Assembly (NCBI GenBank): GCA_963920525.1
Contig: OY986439.1
Location: 38,729,819-38,793,818, forward strand
From: Dichetophora obliterata
Lineage: Eukaryota > Arthropoda > Insecta > Diptera > Sciomyzidae
DNA: 64,000 nucleotides
Direction: 5' to 3'
Positions 50,524-63,148 of the stretch are shown here, in pieces (the stretch's first letter is position 1; each line of letters opens with the position of its first letter). The notes beneath the pieces are model-generated. The model was not told the origin of the DNA. It saw only the letters and a list, made by a program, of their open reading frames with translations, and made no database searches. Both the position numbers and the translations under genes were made by a program.

Positions 50524-52659
50524 AACTACATATCAGATAAGGACGATTCATGCATTAAAATGAGCACCAGGTCCTCGTCCTTAAGAAGGGATATACCTTT
50601 GTCCAAATGCCGTTTGCCCTATCTCTTGTAGTATAGGAGTTGTAGAACACTTTTTGGAGTGGAAGCTGGCCAAAAACATGTGCTTTTTCCGTCATAACTC
50701 CCAAACCATACATCCTACAAGGACGATTTATACACCAAATGGTTTCTAATACATATATACACAAGACTGCATATTCAGAAAAAAGTTTTCTGGAATTTGA
50801 TTTTTTTTCAAGAATCTTAGTTAAAATTTTTTACATGAATCATAGTTTTTGACGTGGTTTTTTGCGATTTTTTTGATTTTTTAGCCATAACTTCTAAACC
50901 ATACATCATAAAAGGACGATTTATGCATCAAAATGTTCCTTAAGCTACTGCCCACAAGACTGTATCCTTAAAATAATTTTAAAAATTAGATTTCATGTTA
51001 ATTTCATGTGCCCTTTTTTGTCAATTTTTATTTTTTTTATTTATTTTCTAAAATAAAAACTACATATCAGATAAGGACGATTCATGCATTAAAATGAGCA
51101 CCAGGTCCTCGTCCTTAAGAAGGGATACTCCTTTGTCCAAATGCCGTTTGCCCTATCTCTTGTAGTTTAGGAGTTGTAGAACACTTTTTGGAGTGGAAGC
51201 TGGCCAAAAACATGTGCTTTTTCCGTCATAACTCCCAAACCATACATCCTACAAGGACGATTTATACACCAAATGGTTTCTAATACATATATACACAAGA
51301 CTGCATATTCAGAAAAAAGTTTTCTGGAATTTGATTTTTTTTCAAGAATCTTAGTTAAAATTTTTTACATGAATCATAGTTTTTGACGTGGTTTTTTGCG
51401 ATTTTTTTGATTTTTTAGCCATAACTTCTACACCATACATCATAAAAGGACGATTTATGTATCAAAATGTTCCTTAAGCTACTGCCCACAAGACTGTATC
51501 CTTAAAATAATTTTAAAAATTAGATTTCATGTTAATTTCATGTGCCCTTTTTTGTCAATTTTTATTTTTTTTATTTATTTTCTAAAATAAAAACTACATA
51601 TCAGATAAGGACGATTCATGCATTAAAATGAGCACCAGGTCCTCGTCCTTAAGAAGGGATACTCCTTTGTCCAAATGCCGTTTGCCCTATCTCTTGTAGT
51701 TTAGGAGTTGTAGAACACTTTTTGGAGTGGAAGCTGGCCAAAAACATGTGCTTTTTCCGTCATAACTCCCAAACCATACATCCTACAAGGACGATTTATA
51801 CACCAAATGGTTTCTAATACATATATACACAAGACTGCATATTCAGAAAAAAGTTTTCTGGAATTTGATTTTTTTTCAAGAATCTTAGTTAAAATTTTTT
51901 ACATGAATCATAGTTTTTGACGTGGTTTTTTGCGATTTTTTTGATTTTTTAGCCATAACTTCTAAACCATACATCATAAAAGGACGATTTATGCATCAAA
52001 ATGTTTCTTAAGCTACTGCCCACAAGACTGTATCCTTAAAATAATTTTAAAAATTAGATTTCATGTTAATTTCATGTGCCCTTTTTTGTCAATTTTTATT
52101 TTTTTTATTTATTTTCTAAAATAAAAACTACATATCAGATAAGGACGATTCATGCATTAAAATGAGCACCAGGTCCTCGTCCTTAAGAAGGGATACTCCT
52201 TTGTCCAAATGCCGTTTGCCCTATCTCTTGTAGTTTAGGAGTTGTAGAACACTTTTTGGAGTGGAAGCTGGCCAAAAACATGTGCTTTTTCCGTCATAAC
52301 TCCCAAACCATACATCCTACAAGGACGATTTATACACCAAATAATTTCTAATACATATATACACAAGACTGCATATTCAGAAAAAAGTTTTCTGGAATTT
52401 GATTTTTTTTCAAGAATCTTAGTTAAAATTTTTTACATGAATCATAGTTTTTGACGTGGTTTTTTGCGATTTTTTTGATTTTTTAGCCATAACTTCTAAA
52501 CCATACATCATAAAAGGACGATTTATGCATCAAAATGTTTCTTAAGCTACTGCCCACAAGACTGTATCCTTAAAATAATTTTAAAAATTAGATTTCATGT
52601 TAATTTCATGTGCCCTTTTTTGTCAATTTTTATTTTTTTTATTTATTTTCTAAAATAAA

Positions 52660-55346
52660 AACTACATATCAGATAAGGACGATTCATGCATTAAAATGAG
52701 CACCAGGTCCTCGTCCTTAAGAAGGGATACTCCTTTGTCCAAATGCCGTTTGCCCTATCTCTTGTAGTTTAGGAGTTGTAGAACACTTTTTGGAGTGGAA
52801 GCTGGCCAAAAACATGTGCTTTTTCCGTCATAACTCCCAAACCATACATCCTACAAGGACGATTTATACACCAAATAATTTCTAATACATATATACACAA
52901 GACTGCATATTCAGAAAAAAGTTTTCTGGAATTTGATTTTTTTTCAAGAATCTTAGTTAAAATTTTTTACATGAATCATGTAAACGACTAAAACTATGGT
53001 TTTTGACGTGGATTTTTGCGATTTTTTTGATTTTTTAGCCATAACTTCTAAACCATACATCATAAAAGGACGATTTATGCATCAAAATGTTCCTTAAGCT
53101 ACTGCCCACAAGACTGTATCCTTAAAATAATTTTAAAAATTAGATTTCATGTTAATTTCATGTGCCCTTTTTTGTCAATTTTTATTTTTTTTATTTATTT
53201 TCTAAAATAAAAACTACATATCAGATAAGGACGACTCATGCATTAAAATGAGCACCAGGTCCTCGTCCTTAAGAAGGGATACTCCTTTGTCCAAATGCCG
53301 TTTGCTCTATCTCTTGTAGTTTAGGAGTTGTAGAACACTTTTTGGAGTGGAAGCTGGCCAAAAACATGTGCTTTTTCCGTCATAACTCCCAAACCATACA
53401 TCCTACAAGGACGATTTATACACCAAATGGTTTCTAATACATATATACACAAGACTGCATATTCAGAAAAAAGTTTTCTGGAATTTGATTTTTTTTCAAG
53501 AATCTTAGTTAAAATTTTTTACATGAATCATTGTTTTTGACGTGGTTTTTTGCGATTTTTTTGATTTTTTAGCCATAACTTCTAAACCATACATCATAAA
53601 AGGACGATTTATGTATCAAAATGTTCCTTAAGCTACTGCCCACAAGACTGTATCCTTAAATAATTTTAAAAATTAGATTTCATGTTAATTTCATGTGCCC
53701 TTTTTTGTCAATTTTTATTTTTTTTATTTATTTTCTCAAATAAAAACTACATATCAGATAAGGACGATTCATGCATTAAAATGAGCACCAGGTCCTCGTC
53801 CTTAAGAAGGGATACTCCTTTGTCCAAATGCCGTTTGCCCTATCTCTTGTAGTTTAGGAGTTGTAGAACACTTTTTGGAGTGGAAGCTGGCCAAAAACAT
53901 GTGCTTTTTCCGTCATAACTCCCAAACCATACATCCTACAAGGACGATTTATACACCAAATGGTTTCTAATACATATATACACAAGACTGCATATTCAGA
54001 AAAAAGTTTTCTGGAATTTGATTTTTTTTCAAGAATCTTAGTTAAAATTTTTTACATGAATCATAGTTTTTGACGTGGTTTTTTGCGATTTTTTTGATTT
54101 TTTAGCCATAACTTCTAAACCATACATCATAAAAGGACGATTTATGCATCAAAATGTTTCTTAAGCTACTGCCCACAAGACTGTATCCTTAAAATAATTT
54201 TAAAAATTAGATTTCATGTTAATTTCATGTGCCCTTTTTTGTCAATTTTTATTTTTTTTATTTATTTTCTAAAATAAAAACTACATATCAGATAAGGACG
54301 ATTCATGCATAAGAATGAGCACCAGGTCCTCGTCCTTAAGAAGGGATACTCCTTTGTCCAAATGCCGTTTGCCCTATCTCTTGTAGTTTAGGAGTTGTAG
54401 AACACTTTTTGGAGTGGAAGCTGGCCAAAAACATGTGCTTTTTCCGTCATAACTCCCAAACCATACATCCTACAAGGACGATTTATACACCAAATGGTTT
54501 CTAATACATATATACACAAGACTGCATATTCAGAAAAAAGTTTTCTGGAATTTGATTTTTTTTCAAGAATCTTAGTTAAAATTTTTTACATGAATCATAG
54601 TTTTTGACGTGGTTTTTTGCGATTTTTTTGATTTTTTAGCCATAACTTCTAAACCATACATCATAAAAGGACGATTTATGCATCAAAATGTTCCTTAAGC
54701 TACTGCCCACAAGACTGTATCCTTAAAATAATTTTAAAAATTAGATTTCATGTTAATTTCATGTGCCCTTTTTTGTCAATTTTTATTTTTTTTATTTATT
54801 TTCTAAAATAAAAACTACATATCAGATAAGGACGATTCATGCATTAAAATGAGCACCAGGTCCTCGTCCTTAAGAAGGGATACTCCTTTGTCCAAATGCC
54901 ATTTGCTCTATCTCTTGTAGTTTAGGAGTTGTAGAACACTTTTTGGAGTGGAAGCTGGCCAAAAACATGTGCTTTTTCCGTCATAACTCCCAAACCATAC
55001 ATCCTACAAGGACGATTTATACACCAAAAGGTTTCTAATACATATATACACAAGACTGCATATTCAGAAAAAAGTTTTCTGGAATTTGATTTTTTTTCAA
55101 GAATCTTAGTTAAAATTTTTTACATGAATCATAGTTTTTGACGTGGTTTTTTGCGATTTTTTTGATTTTTTAGCCATAACTTCTAAACCATACATCATAA
55201 AAGGACGATTTATGCATCAAAATGTTCCTTAAGCTACTGCCCACAAGACTGTATCCTTAAAATAATTTTAAAAATTAGATTTCATGTTAATTTCATGTGC
55301 CCTTTTTTGTCAATTTTTATTTTTTTTATTTATTTTCTAAAATAAA
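52660..55346 (+). repeat. Segmental duplication with 4823-bp offset, copy 2
   Basis: Partner of 47837-50523. Right after it comes one additional monomer, 55347-55880, with private changes (TAAATTCTAAACC, GTTAATTAAGC). The next marker, GTATAGGAG, then lies at an offset of 5357 bp (50631 versus 55988), so copy 2 gained or copy 1 lost a single monomer. Confidence 0.8.
52980..52997 (+). repeat. 18-bp hairpin insert (site 2)
   Basis: Same insert as at 48157 with one substitution (GACTAAAACTAT), and the same GTGGATTTTTGCG change downstream. It was carried here by the 4823-bp duplication. Confidence 0.85.
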
Positions 55347-57266
55347 AACTACATATCAGATAAGGACGATTCATGCATTAAAATGAGCACCAGGTCCTCG
55401 TCCTTAAGAAGGAATACTCCTTTGTCCAAATGCCGTTTGCCCTATCTCTTGTAGTTTAGGAGTTGTAGAACACTTTTTGGAGTGGAAGCTGGCCAAAAAC
55501 ATGTGCTTTTTCCGTCATAACTCCCAAACCATACATCCTACAAGGACGATTTATACACCAAATGGTTTCTAATACATATATACACAAGACTGCATATTCA
55601 GAAAAAAGTTTTCTGGAATTTGATTTTTTTTCAAGAATCTTAGTTAAAATTTTTTACATGAATCATAGTTTTTGACGTGGTTTTTTGCGATTTTTTTGAT
55701 TTTTTAGCCATAAATTCTAAACCATACATCATAAAAGGACGATTTATGTATCAAAATGTTAATTAAGCTACTGCCCACAAGACTGTATCCTTAAAATAAT
55801 TTTAAAAATTAGATTTCATGTTAATTTCATGTGCCCTTTTTTGTCAATTTTTATTTTTTTTATTTATTTTCTAAAATAAAAACTACATATCAGATAAGGA
55901 CGATTCATGCATTAAAATGAGCACCAGGTCCTCGTCCTTAAGAAGGGATACTCCTTTGTCCAAATGCCGTTTGCCCTATCTCTTGTAGTATAGGAGTTGT
56001 AGAACACTTTTTGGAGTGGAAGCTGGCCAAAAACATGTGCTTTTTCCGTCATAACTCCCAAACCATACATCCTACAAGGACGATTTATACACCAAATGGT
56101 TTCTAATACATATATACACAAGACTGCATATTCAGAAAAAAGTTTTCTGGAATTTGATTTTTTTTCAAGAATCTTAGTTAAAATTTTTTACATGAATCAT
56201 AGTTTTTGACGTGGTTTTTTGCGATTTTTTTGATTTTTTAGCCATAACTTCTAAACCATACATCATAAAAGGACGATTTATGTATCAAAATGTTCCTTAA
56301 GCTACTGCCCACAAGACTGTATCCTTAAAATAATTTTAAAAATTAGATTTCATGTTAATTTCATGTGCCCTTTTTTGTCAATTTTATTTTTTTTATTTAT
56401 TTTCTAAAATAAAAACTACATATCAGATAAGGACGATTCATGCATTAAAATGAGCACCAGGTCCTCGTCCTTAAGAAGGGATACTCCTTTGTCCAAATGC
56501 CGTTTGCCCTATCTCTTGTAGTTTAGGAGTTGTAGAACACTTTTTGGAGTGGAAGCTGGCCAAAAACATGTGCTTTTTCCGTCATAACTCCCAAACCATA
56601 CATCTTACAAGGACGATTTATACACCAAATTGTTTCTAATACATATATACACAAGACTGCATATTCAGAAAAAAGTTTTCTGGAATTTGATTTTTTTCAA
56701 GAATCTTAGTTAAAATTTTTTACATGAATCATAGTTTTTGACGTGGTTTTTTGCGATTTTTTTGATTTTTTAGCCATAACTTCTAAACCATACATCATAA
56801 AAGGACGATTTATGCATCAAAATGTTTCTTAAGCTACTGCCCACAAGACTGTATCCTTAAAATAATTTTAAAAATTAGATTTCATGTTAATTTCATGTGC
56901 CCTTTTTTGTCAATTTTTATTTTTTTTATTTATTTTCTAAAATAAAAACTACATATCAGATAAGGACGATTCATGCATTAAAATGAGCACCAGGTCCTCG
57001 TCCTTAAGAAGGGATACTCCTTTGTCCAAATGCCGTTTGCCCTATCTCTTGTAGTTTAGGAGTTGTAGAACACTTTTTGGAGTGGAAGCTGGCCAAAAAC
57101 ATGTGCTTTTTCCGTCATAACTCCCAAACCATACATCCTACAAGGACGATTTATACACCAAATGGTTTCTAATACATATATACACAAGACTGCATATTCA
57201 GAAAAAAGTTTTCTGGAATTTGATTTTTTTTCAAGAATCTTAGTTAAAATTTTTTACATGAATCAT

Positions 57267-57284
57267 GTAAACGACAAAAACTAT
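57267..57284 (+). repeat. 18-bp hairpin insert (site 3)
   Basis: Identical to the insert at 48157, in a monomer that has CAAATGG instead of CAAATAATT and is followed by a GGACGACTCATG unit as at site 1. This is a further copy of the same event. Confidence 0.85.
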
Positions 57285-59954
57285 GGTTTTTGACGTGGAT
57301 TTTTGCGATTTTTTTGATTTTTTAGCCATAACTTCTAAACCATACATCATAAAAGAACGATTTATGCATCAAAATGTTCCTTAAGCTACTGCCCACAAGA
57401 CTGTATCCTTAAAATAATTTTAAAAATTAGATTTCATGTTAATTTCATGTGCCCTTTTTTGTCAATTTTTATTTTTTTTATTTATTTTCTAAAATAAAAA
57501 CTACATATCAGATAAGGACGACTCATGCATTAAAATGAGCACCAGGTCCTCGTCCTTAAGAAGGGATACTCCTTTGTCCAAATGCCGTTTGCTCTATCTC
57601 TTGTAGTTTAGGAGTTGTAGAACACTTTTTGGAGTGGAAGCTGGCCAAAAACATGTGCTTTTTCCGTCATAACTCCCAAACCATACATCCTACAAGGACG
57701 ATTTATACACCAAATGGTTTCTAATACATATATACACAAGACTGCATATTCAGAAAAAAGTTTTCTGGAATTTGATTTTTTTTCAAGAATCTTAGTTAAA
57801 ATTTTTTACATGAATCATAGTTTTTGACGTGGTTTTTTGCGATTTTTTTGATTTTTTAGCCATAACTTCTAAACCATACATCATAAAAGGACGATTTATG
57901 CATCAAAATGTTCCTTAAGCTACTGCCCACAAGACTGTATCCTTAAAATAATTTTAAAAATTAGATTTCATGTTAATTTCATGTGCCCTTTTTTGTCAAT
58001 TTTTATTTTTTTTATTTATTTTCTAAAATAAAAACTACATATCAGATAAGGACGACTCATGCATTAAAATGAGCACCAGGTCCTCGTCCTTAAGAAGGAA
58101 TACTCCTTTGTCCAAATGCCGTTTGCTCTATCTCTTGTAGTTTAGGAGTTGTAGAACACTTTTTGGAGTGGAAGCTGGCCAAAAACATGTGCTTTTTCCG
58201 TCATAACTCCCAAACCATACATCCTACAAGGACGATTTATACACCAAATGGTTTCTAATACATATATACACAAGACTGCATATTCAGAAAAAAGTTTTCT
58301 GGAATTTGATTTTTTTTCAAGAATCTTAGTTAAAATTTTTTACATGAATCATAGTTTTTGACGTGGTTTTTTGCGATTTTTTTGATTTTTTAGCCATAAC
58401 TTCTAAACCATACATCATAAAAGGACGATTTATGCATCAAAATGTTCCTTAAGCTACTGCCCACAAGACTGTATCCTTAAAATAATTTTAAAAATTAGAT
58501 TTCATGTTAATTTCATGTGCCCTTTTTTGTCAATTTTTATTTTTTTATTTATTTTCTAAAATAAAAACAACATATCAGATAAGGACGATTCATGCATTAA
58601 AATGAGCACCAGGTCCTCGTCCTTAAGAAGGGATACTCCTTTGTCCAAATGCCGTTTGCCCTATCTCTTGTAGTTTAGGAGTTGTAGAACACTTTTTGGA
58701 GTGGAAGCTGGCCAAAAACATGTGCTTTTTCCGTCATAACTCCCAAACCATACATCCTACAAGGACGATTTATACACCAAATGGTTTCTAATACATATAT
58801 ACACAAGACTGCATATTCAGAAAAAAGTTTTCTGGAATTTGATTTTTTTTCAAGAATCTTAGTTAAAATTTTTTACATGAATCATAGTTTTTGACGTGGT
58901 TTTTTGCGATTTTTTTGATTTTTTAGCCATAACTTCTAAACCATACATCATAAAAGGACGATTTATGCATCAAAATGTTCCTTAAGCTACTGTTCATAAG
59001 ACTGTATCCTTAAAATAATTTTAAAAATTAGATTTCATGTTAATTTCATGTGCCCTTTTTTGTCAATTTTTATTTTTTTTATTTATTTTCTAAAATAAAA
59101 ACAACATATCAGATAAGGACGATTCATGCATTAAAATGAGCACCAGGTCCTCGTCCTTAAGAAGGGATACTCCTTTGTCCAAATGCCGTTTGCCCTATCT
59201 CTTGTAGTTTAGGAGTTGTAGAACACTTTTTGGAGTGGAAGCTGGCCAAAAACATGTGCTTTTTCCGTCATAACTCCCAAACCAAACATCCTACAAGGAC
59301 GATTTATACACCAAATGGTTTCTAATACATATATACACAAGACTGCATATTCAGAAAAAAGTTTTCTGGAATTTGATTTTTTTTCAAGAATCTTAGTTAA
59401 AATTTTTTACATGAATCATAGTTTTTGACGTGGTTTTTTGCGATTTTTTTGATTTTTTAGCCATAACTTCTAAACCATACATCATAAAAGGACGATTTAT
59501 GCATCAAAATGTTCCTTAAGCTACTGCCCACAAGACTGTATCCTTAAAATAATTTTAAAAATTAGATTTCATGTTAATTTCATGTGCCCTTTTTTGTCAA
59601 TTTTTATTTTTTTTATTTATTTTCTAAAATAAAAACAACATATCAGATAAGGACGATTCATGCATTAAAATGAGCACCAGGTCCTCGTCCTTAAGAAGGG
59701 ATACTCCTTTGTCCAAATGCCGTTTGCCCTATCTCTTGTAGTTTAGGAGTTGTAGAACACTTTTTGGAGTGGAAGCTGGCCAAAAACATGTGCTTTTTCC
59801 GTCATAACTCCCAAACCATACATCCTACAAGGACGATTTATACACCAAATGGTTTCTAATACATATATACACAAGACTGCATATTCAGAAAAAAGTTTTC
59901 TGGAATTTGATTTTTTTTCAAGAATCTTAGTTAAAATTTTTTACATGAATCATA

Positions 59955-59960
59955 GTTTTT
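59955..59960 (+). repeat. Target site duplication, left copy (GTTTTT)
   Basis: Satellite reads GAATCATA-GTTTTT here and then enters the LINE tail. The same GTTTTT at 63155-63160 restarts the monomer exactly where it stopped. The T-only part cannot be told apart from the LINE tail, so the duplication is at most 6 bp as seen. Confidence 0.75.
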
Positions 59961-60306
59961 TTTTTTTTTTTTTTTTTTTTTATTTAATTAAATGTAAGCG
60001 CTTGCAAGAATAAACTTATAATTAAGCACCGATTACATATATGGCGATAATATCAACACAAAAATATGAGATATAAAACATAATCTTGAATAAAATTTAA
60101 AGTTAAAATTACATATCGGAAACAGTTAAAACATTAACAATTTTTTAAAATTGAACCAAAGGTAACAACTGAGATTTATAACAAATATAAATAATAAGAC
60201 AATCAAAAAACTAAAAAAAAGGGGAAAAATTAAAAGTATAAAATTAAAAGGAGATTAAAGGAGAGAAAAAAAAAAAAAAAAAAAAAACGAAATAATATAG
60301 CTTAAG
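59961..60306 (-). other. LINE 3' UTR and poly(A) tail
   Basis: This lies between the stop of the C-terminal frame (60307-60309) and the target site. It contains the A tail (T on plus, up to 59981) and, in the element's sense, an internal T22 tract (A22 on plus, 60266-60287). It is AT-rich with no other feature seen. Confidence 0.8.
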
Positions 60307-60972
60307 TTAAAGTGAGGACAAATAATCTGATAGCTTAGATTTAAACAAGGTTGCATTGCAAATACGCTGTAAAGAGAATGGAAGCGAGTTCCAAAGACGT
60401 ATAGAATTAACAAAAAACTGCCGTTCTGATGCCAAGCAGGCGTGTCTAGGTTGAACCAAGTTGTTACCGCGCTGAGATCTTAAAAATTTGAATTTTTCAT
60501 ATAAATAAAGAGGTTCCTTAGTAAAAATGATTTTATGCAAGAAGACTAACGCCTTCATGTTCAGGACATGGTCAAAATTCAAACCGAATATTTGTTTTGC
60601 ATACTGTGATATGTGGTCAGTTCGTTTAAGTCCGAAGACATAACGAGCGATGTTGTTATAAGCAACGTTCAGCTTGCGCTTACTTGCAGAGTCACAGTAT
60701 GCGAAAATTTCAGATCCATATAGTACGGTGGGAACGAGATACGTTTTTGCCAGTAGCATTCTAATGTTAAAGGGGGTGAAATATTGTGTAGCCCACAGGC
60801 TGCGGAGCATACCGAAGATTTTTCCCACTGTGATATTGACATGATTTGTCCAATTCAAGGTACTGTTGAAAGTAATGCCCAAATTTTTTGCCGACTTCAC
60901 GACCTCAATACATGATCCGTTTAGTATGACTTCAGGTAGAGTTGAAGTGAAATTATGTTTGTAGCTATGTAG
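60307..60972 (-). pseudogene. LINE ORF2 fragment: RT thumb and C-terminal domain
   Basis: 221 codons in a different frame from the RT core, ending in TAA at 60307-60309. It contains NLGITFNSTLNW, the usual post-RT segment, then YLVPTVLYGSEIF, a NNIARYVFGLKR helix region, and near the end LWNSLP and FKSKLSDYL. This layout is typical of the C-terminal part of CR1/Jockey-type ORF2 proteins. No RNase H motif is present. The frame change relative to the RT core falls at 60960-60975, beside an 8-bp tandem duplication. Confidence 0.88.
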
Positions 60973-60975
60973 CTA
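60960..60975. repeat. 8-bp tandem duplication at the LINE frame break
   Basis: TGTAGCTA is repeated directly (60960-60967 and 60968-60975) exactly where the RT frame closes and the C-terminal frame opens. Removing one copy by itself would not rejoin the two frames, so at least one more indel nearby is needed to explain the break. Confidence 0.75.
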
Positions 60976-61621
60976 TAACTAAACATTTTGACTTGTTTGG
61001 ATTGAGGCATAAACCATTAGCAGAAGCCCAATCATGAATTTTACGTAAATTTTCATTCAAACTTGCGACACAATAGTGAACATCAGACTTGCGACAGCTA
61101 GTATACAATTGCACATCATCAGCGTACATTTGTATGCCACAACTATGCAGAATAGAGGGTAAGTCATTTATATAAACTGAGAATAAGAGCGGACCCATTA
61201 TAGATCCCTGAGGTACTCCACGGCTCACACTTAAAAAACTTGAGGTCGCGCAGCCGATATTCACTGCTTGTATTCTATTAGCAAGGTATGAACTCATTAG
61301 TCGAGTGGCTGTTTCGGAAAAATTAAACATGTAGGACAATTTTGAACATAAAATTTGGTGATCGACCGTGTCGAAAGCTTTCGAGTGATCTAGAAGAATC
61401 AAAAAAGTAACTTCATTTTGATCAAGATTATTTCGTATTTCGTCGGACACGTCTAGTAGAGCAGTTACGCAACTATGTTTTGGTCGGAAACCTGATTGTC
61501 TATCAGTTAAAAGTTTGTTACACAATAAATATTAGTTTGTCTGTTTGTACATAAGCGATTCAAAAACTTTCGATAAATATGGCAAAATTGCTATTATTGT
61601 AAATATAATTATTGCAAATGA
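60965..61621 (-). pseudogene. LINE ORF2 fragment: reverse transcriptase core
   Basis: Same frame as the endonuclease segment, separated from it by one stop and interrupted by a second TAA at 61532-61534. The ILPYLSKVFES segment lies before that stop. After it, numbering from 61525, come GFRPKHS at 12-18, motif A with aspartates 46 and 52 (LDHSKAFD), motif B (GVPQGSIMGPLLF, 103-115) and YADD at 134-137 (61115-61126). All three catalytic aspartates are kept. The frame ends at TAG 60965-60967, where it overlaps the next fragment by several bases. The region between the two stops reads unusually (SFAIIIFT), hinting at a small local rearrangement. Confidence 0.9.
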
Positions 61622-63136
61622 TTATAAATTGTAATCGTTTCCAGTTTTAGGAATGGGAATTATTTTGGCTTGTTTCCAAATAGCGGGGAATTCTGATTTA
61701 GTTATTATTGTGTTAAAAATGTGTTTAATAAATGGTAGCAGTACGGGTAGAAGTGCTTTGAAAAACTTTGGATGAATTCCATCGAAACCGACAGCATTAG
61801 ATTTGATTTCTAAGCAACTTCGCACTATCTCGGCATCTTCAACACGTTGGAAGCTAAAAGATGAGTTTGCGCTATTTGATCTTTGAAGGTAATGGTTGAA
61901 GTTACCATTTGGCATCGGCATGGGAATATCAATAAATTTATTATTTAGATCCTCAACATTTACGATGGTATCAATTGGCGGAGAAGTTCCACCAACTCCG
62001 ATTTGCCGAATTATGCTCCACTTCTTTTTGCAGTCTATTGCCGAACTAAATTTAGTTTCATAGTATGTAAACTTGGCAACCTTCACCGCCCTGACTACAT
62101 CTTTTCTATATGTTCGGAAAATAGTATATCGTTCTGGTGTTTTAAGACGCTTCCATTTGCTGTATGCTACATCACGTTTCTTGATTAGACTTTTAATCGA
62201 ATTTGAAAACCAGGGCCTATCATTATGTTTGAGTACTTTAGTTTTAAGTGGGACGCATTTTTCAAACAAAGTGTTGATATTAAGTTGTAAGAAATTCAAC
62301 TGATCATTAGCTGATAGCATGGAAAAAATTTCAGTCCAGTCGATAAGATTTAGCTCTACCTGGAGTGAATTATAATCAACATTTTTAAAATCGCGATAAG
62401 TAATTTTTTGTTCAGGTACAACCAGCTGGAAATCATAGCAGAGGAAAATTAGGTCGTGTTTGGAAAAAACTGGAGCAGAAAGTTGGTCATAGAGTAAAAC
62501 TTTGTCACTATCGCCGACAAAAAAGAGGTCTAGCAAAGTATTACGACTTTCGGAGAAATGCGTAGGTATAGTGCAGTTAGGCGACGTAAGACCAAGAGAA
62601 CACATGTCTTCAGCTAAACGAGTTTCTACCAGTAGATCACTATTGAAATCACCACATATAATAATATCATCAAAAGAGTTTGCCACCGACTCTATTTTTA
62701 GTAACAAGTTTTCTGAATTTGTATTGCGATTTGGCCTATAGACTGCGCCAACAAGCAGTTTCCTCAATTCATAAATAACTTCAACAAATAAAAACTCAAT
62801 GTCATCATGTAGATTTGATTTACTAATATAATTGCATTTAATACCATCTTTAACAAAAATTGCAACACCACCAGCATGAGACTCTCGATCCGCCCGAATC
62901 ATTCTGTAGCCCTTTACACTAAAGACAATATCCTGAACGGAAGGCTGAAACCATGTTTCGGACACACAAATTACATCCATACCGGAATTTTCAAATATGT
63001 AGCGAAACTCATCAATTTTATTATTCAAGCTTTGCGCGTTAATGTGACATACCTGTAATCCCTTTGCCTGCCTGCTTAATATTCGAATTAAGGCAAAAGT
63101 ATTGTCCTTGGAACTACCACGATTATAATTACAAGA
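61622..63136 (-). pseudogene. LINE ORF2 fragment: apurinic-type endonuclease and RT fingers
   Basis: An open stretch of 504 codons in the element's sense, bounded upstream by a stop at 63137-63139 and with no ATG near its start, so the true start is missing. Numbering from the TTG at 63028, it shows an INAQSLN start of the endonuclease fold just upstream, SETW with catalytic glutamate at 24, RPN near 98-100, GDFN at 126-129 and SKHD at 189-192. These are the signature residues of the exonuclease-endonuclease-phosphatase domain that nicks target DNA. A linker follows, then the RT start (VGFDGIHPKFFK, FPAIWKQAKIIPIPK). It ends in a TAA at 61622-61624 just after GNDYN, where the RT would normally continue. 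Confidence 0.9.
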
Positions 63137-63148
63137 TTATAAAACAAG

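Larger units (their letters stand above)
4396..59960 (+). repeat. 534-bp satellite DNA array, about 104 complete units
   Basis: A head-to-tail array with a usual unit of 533-535 bp, measured from successive AACTACATAT words at 4400, 4931, 5465, 5999 and 6532 and so on to 59634. About 104 complete units fit, including two 357-bp short units, and one more is interrupted by a LINE at 59960. All units are in the same orientation. Interior monomers differ by only a handful of substitutions or 1-bp indels, which points to ongoing homogenisation by unequal exchange or gene conversion. Variants recur at fixed multiples of the unit length, giving higher-order structure listed separately. No unit has a conserved long reading frame. 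The function is unknown. A centromeric or pericentromeric location is plausible from the architecture but not shown. I do not recognise a named satellite family. Confidence 0.97.

Noticed and set aside
4396..59960. CRISPR array
   Set aside because: The repeat unit is 534 bp with no unique spacers, the sequence has eukaryotic features, and there are no cas genes.
4396..59960. Tandem protein-coding gene family or rDNA
   Set aside because: No frame is kept across monomers on either strand, and no rRNA-like sequence is seen; T tracts and stops interrupt every frame.
62003..63058. Plus-strand frames inside the LINE (62003-62188, 62073-62303, 62502-62741, 62876-63058)
   Set aside because: They are antisense to the endonuclease region of ORF2 and carry no motif of their own.
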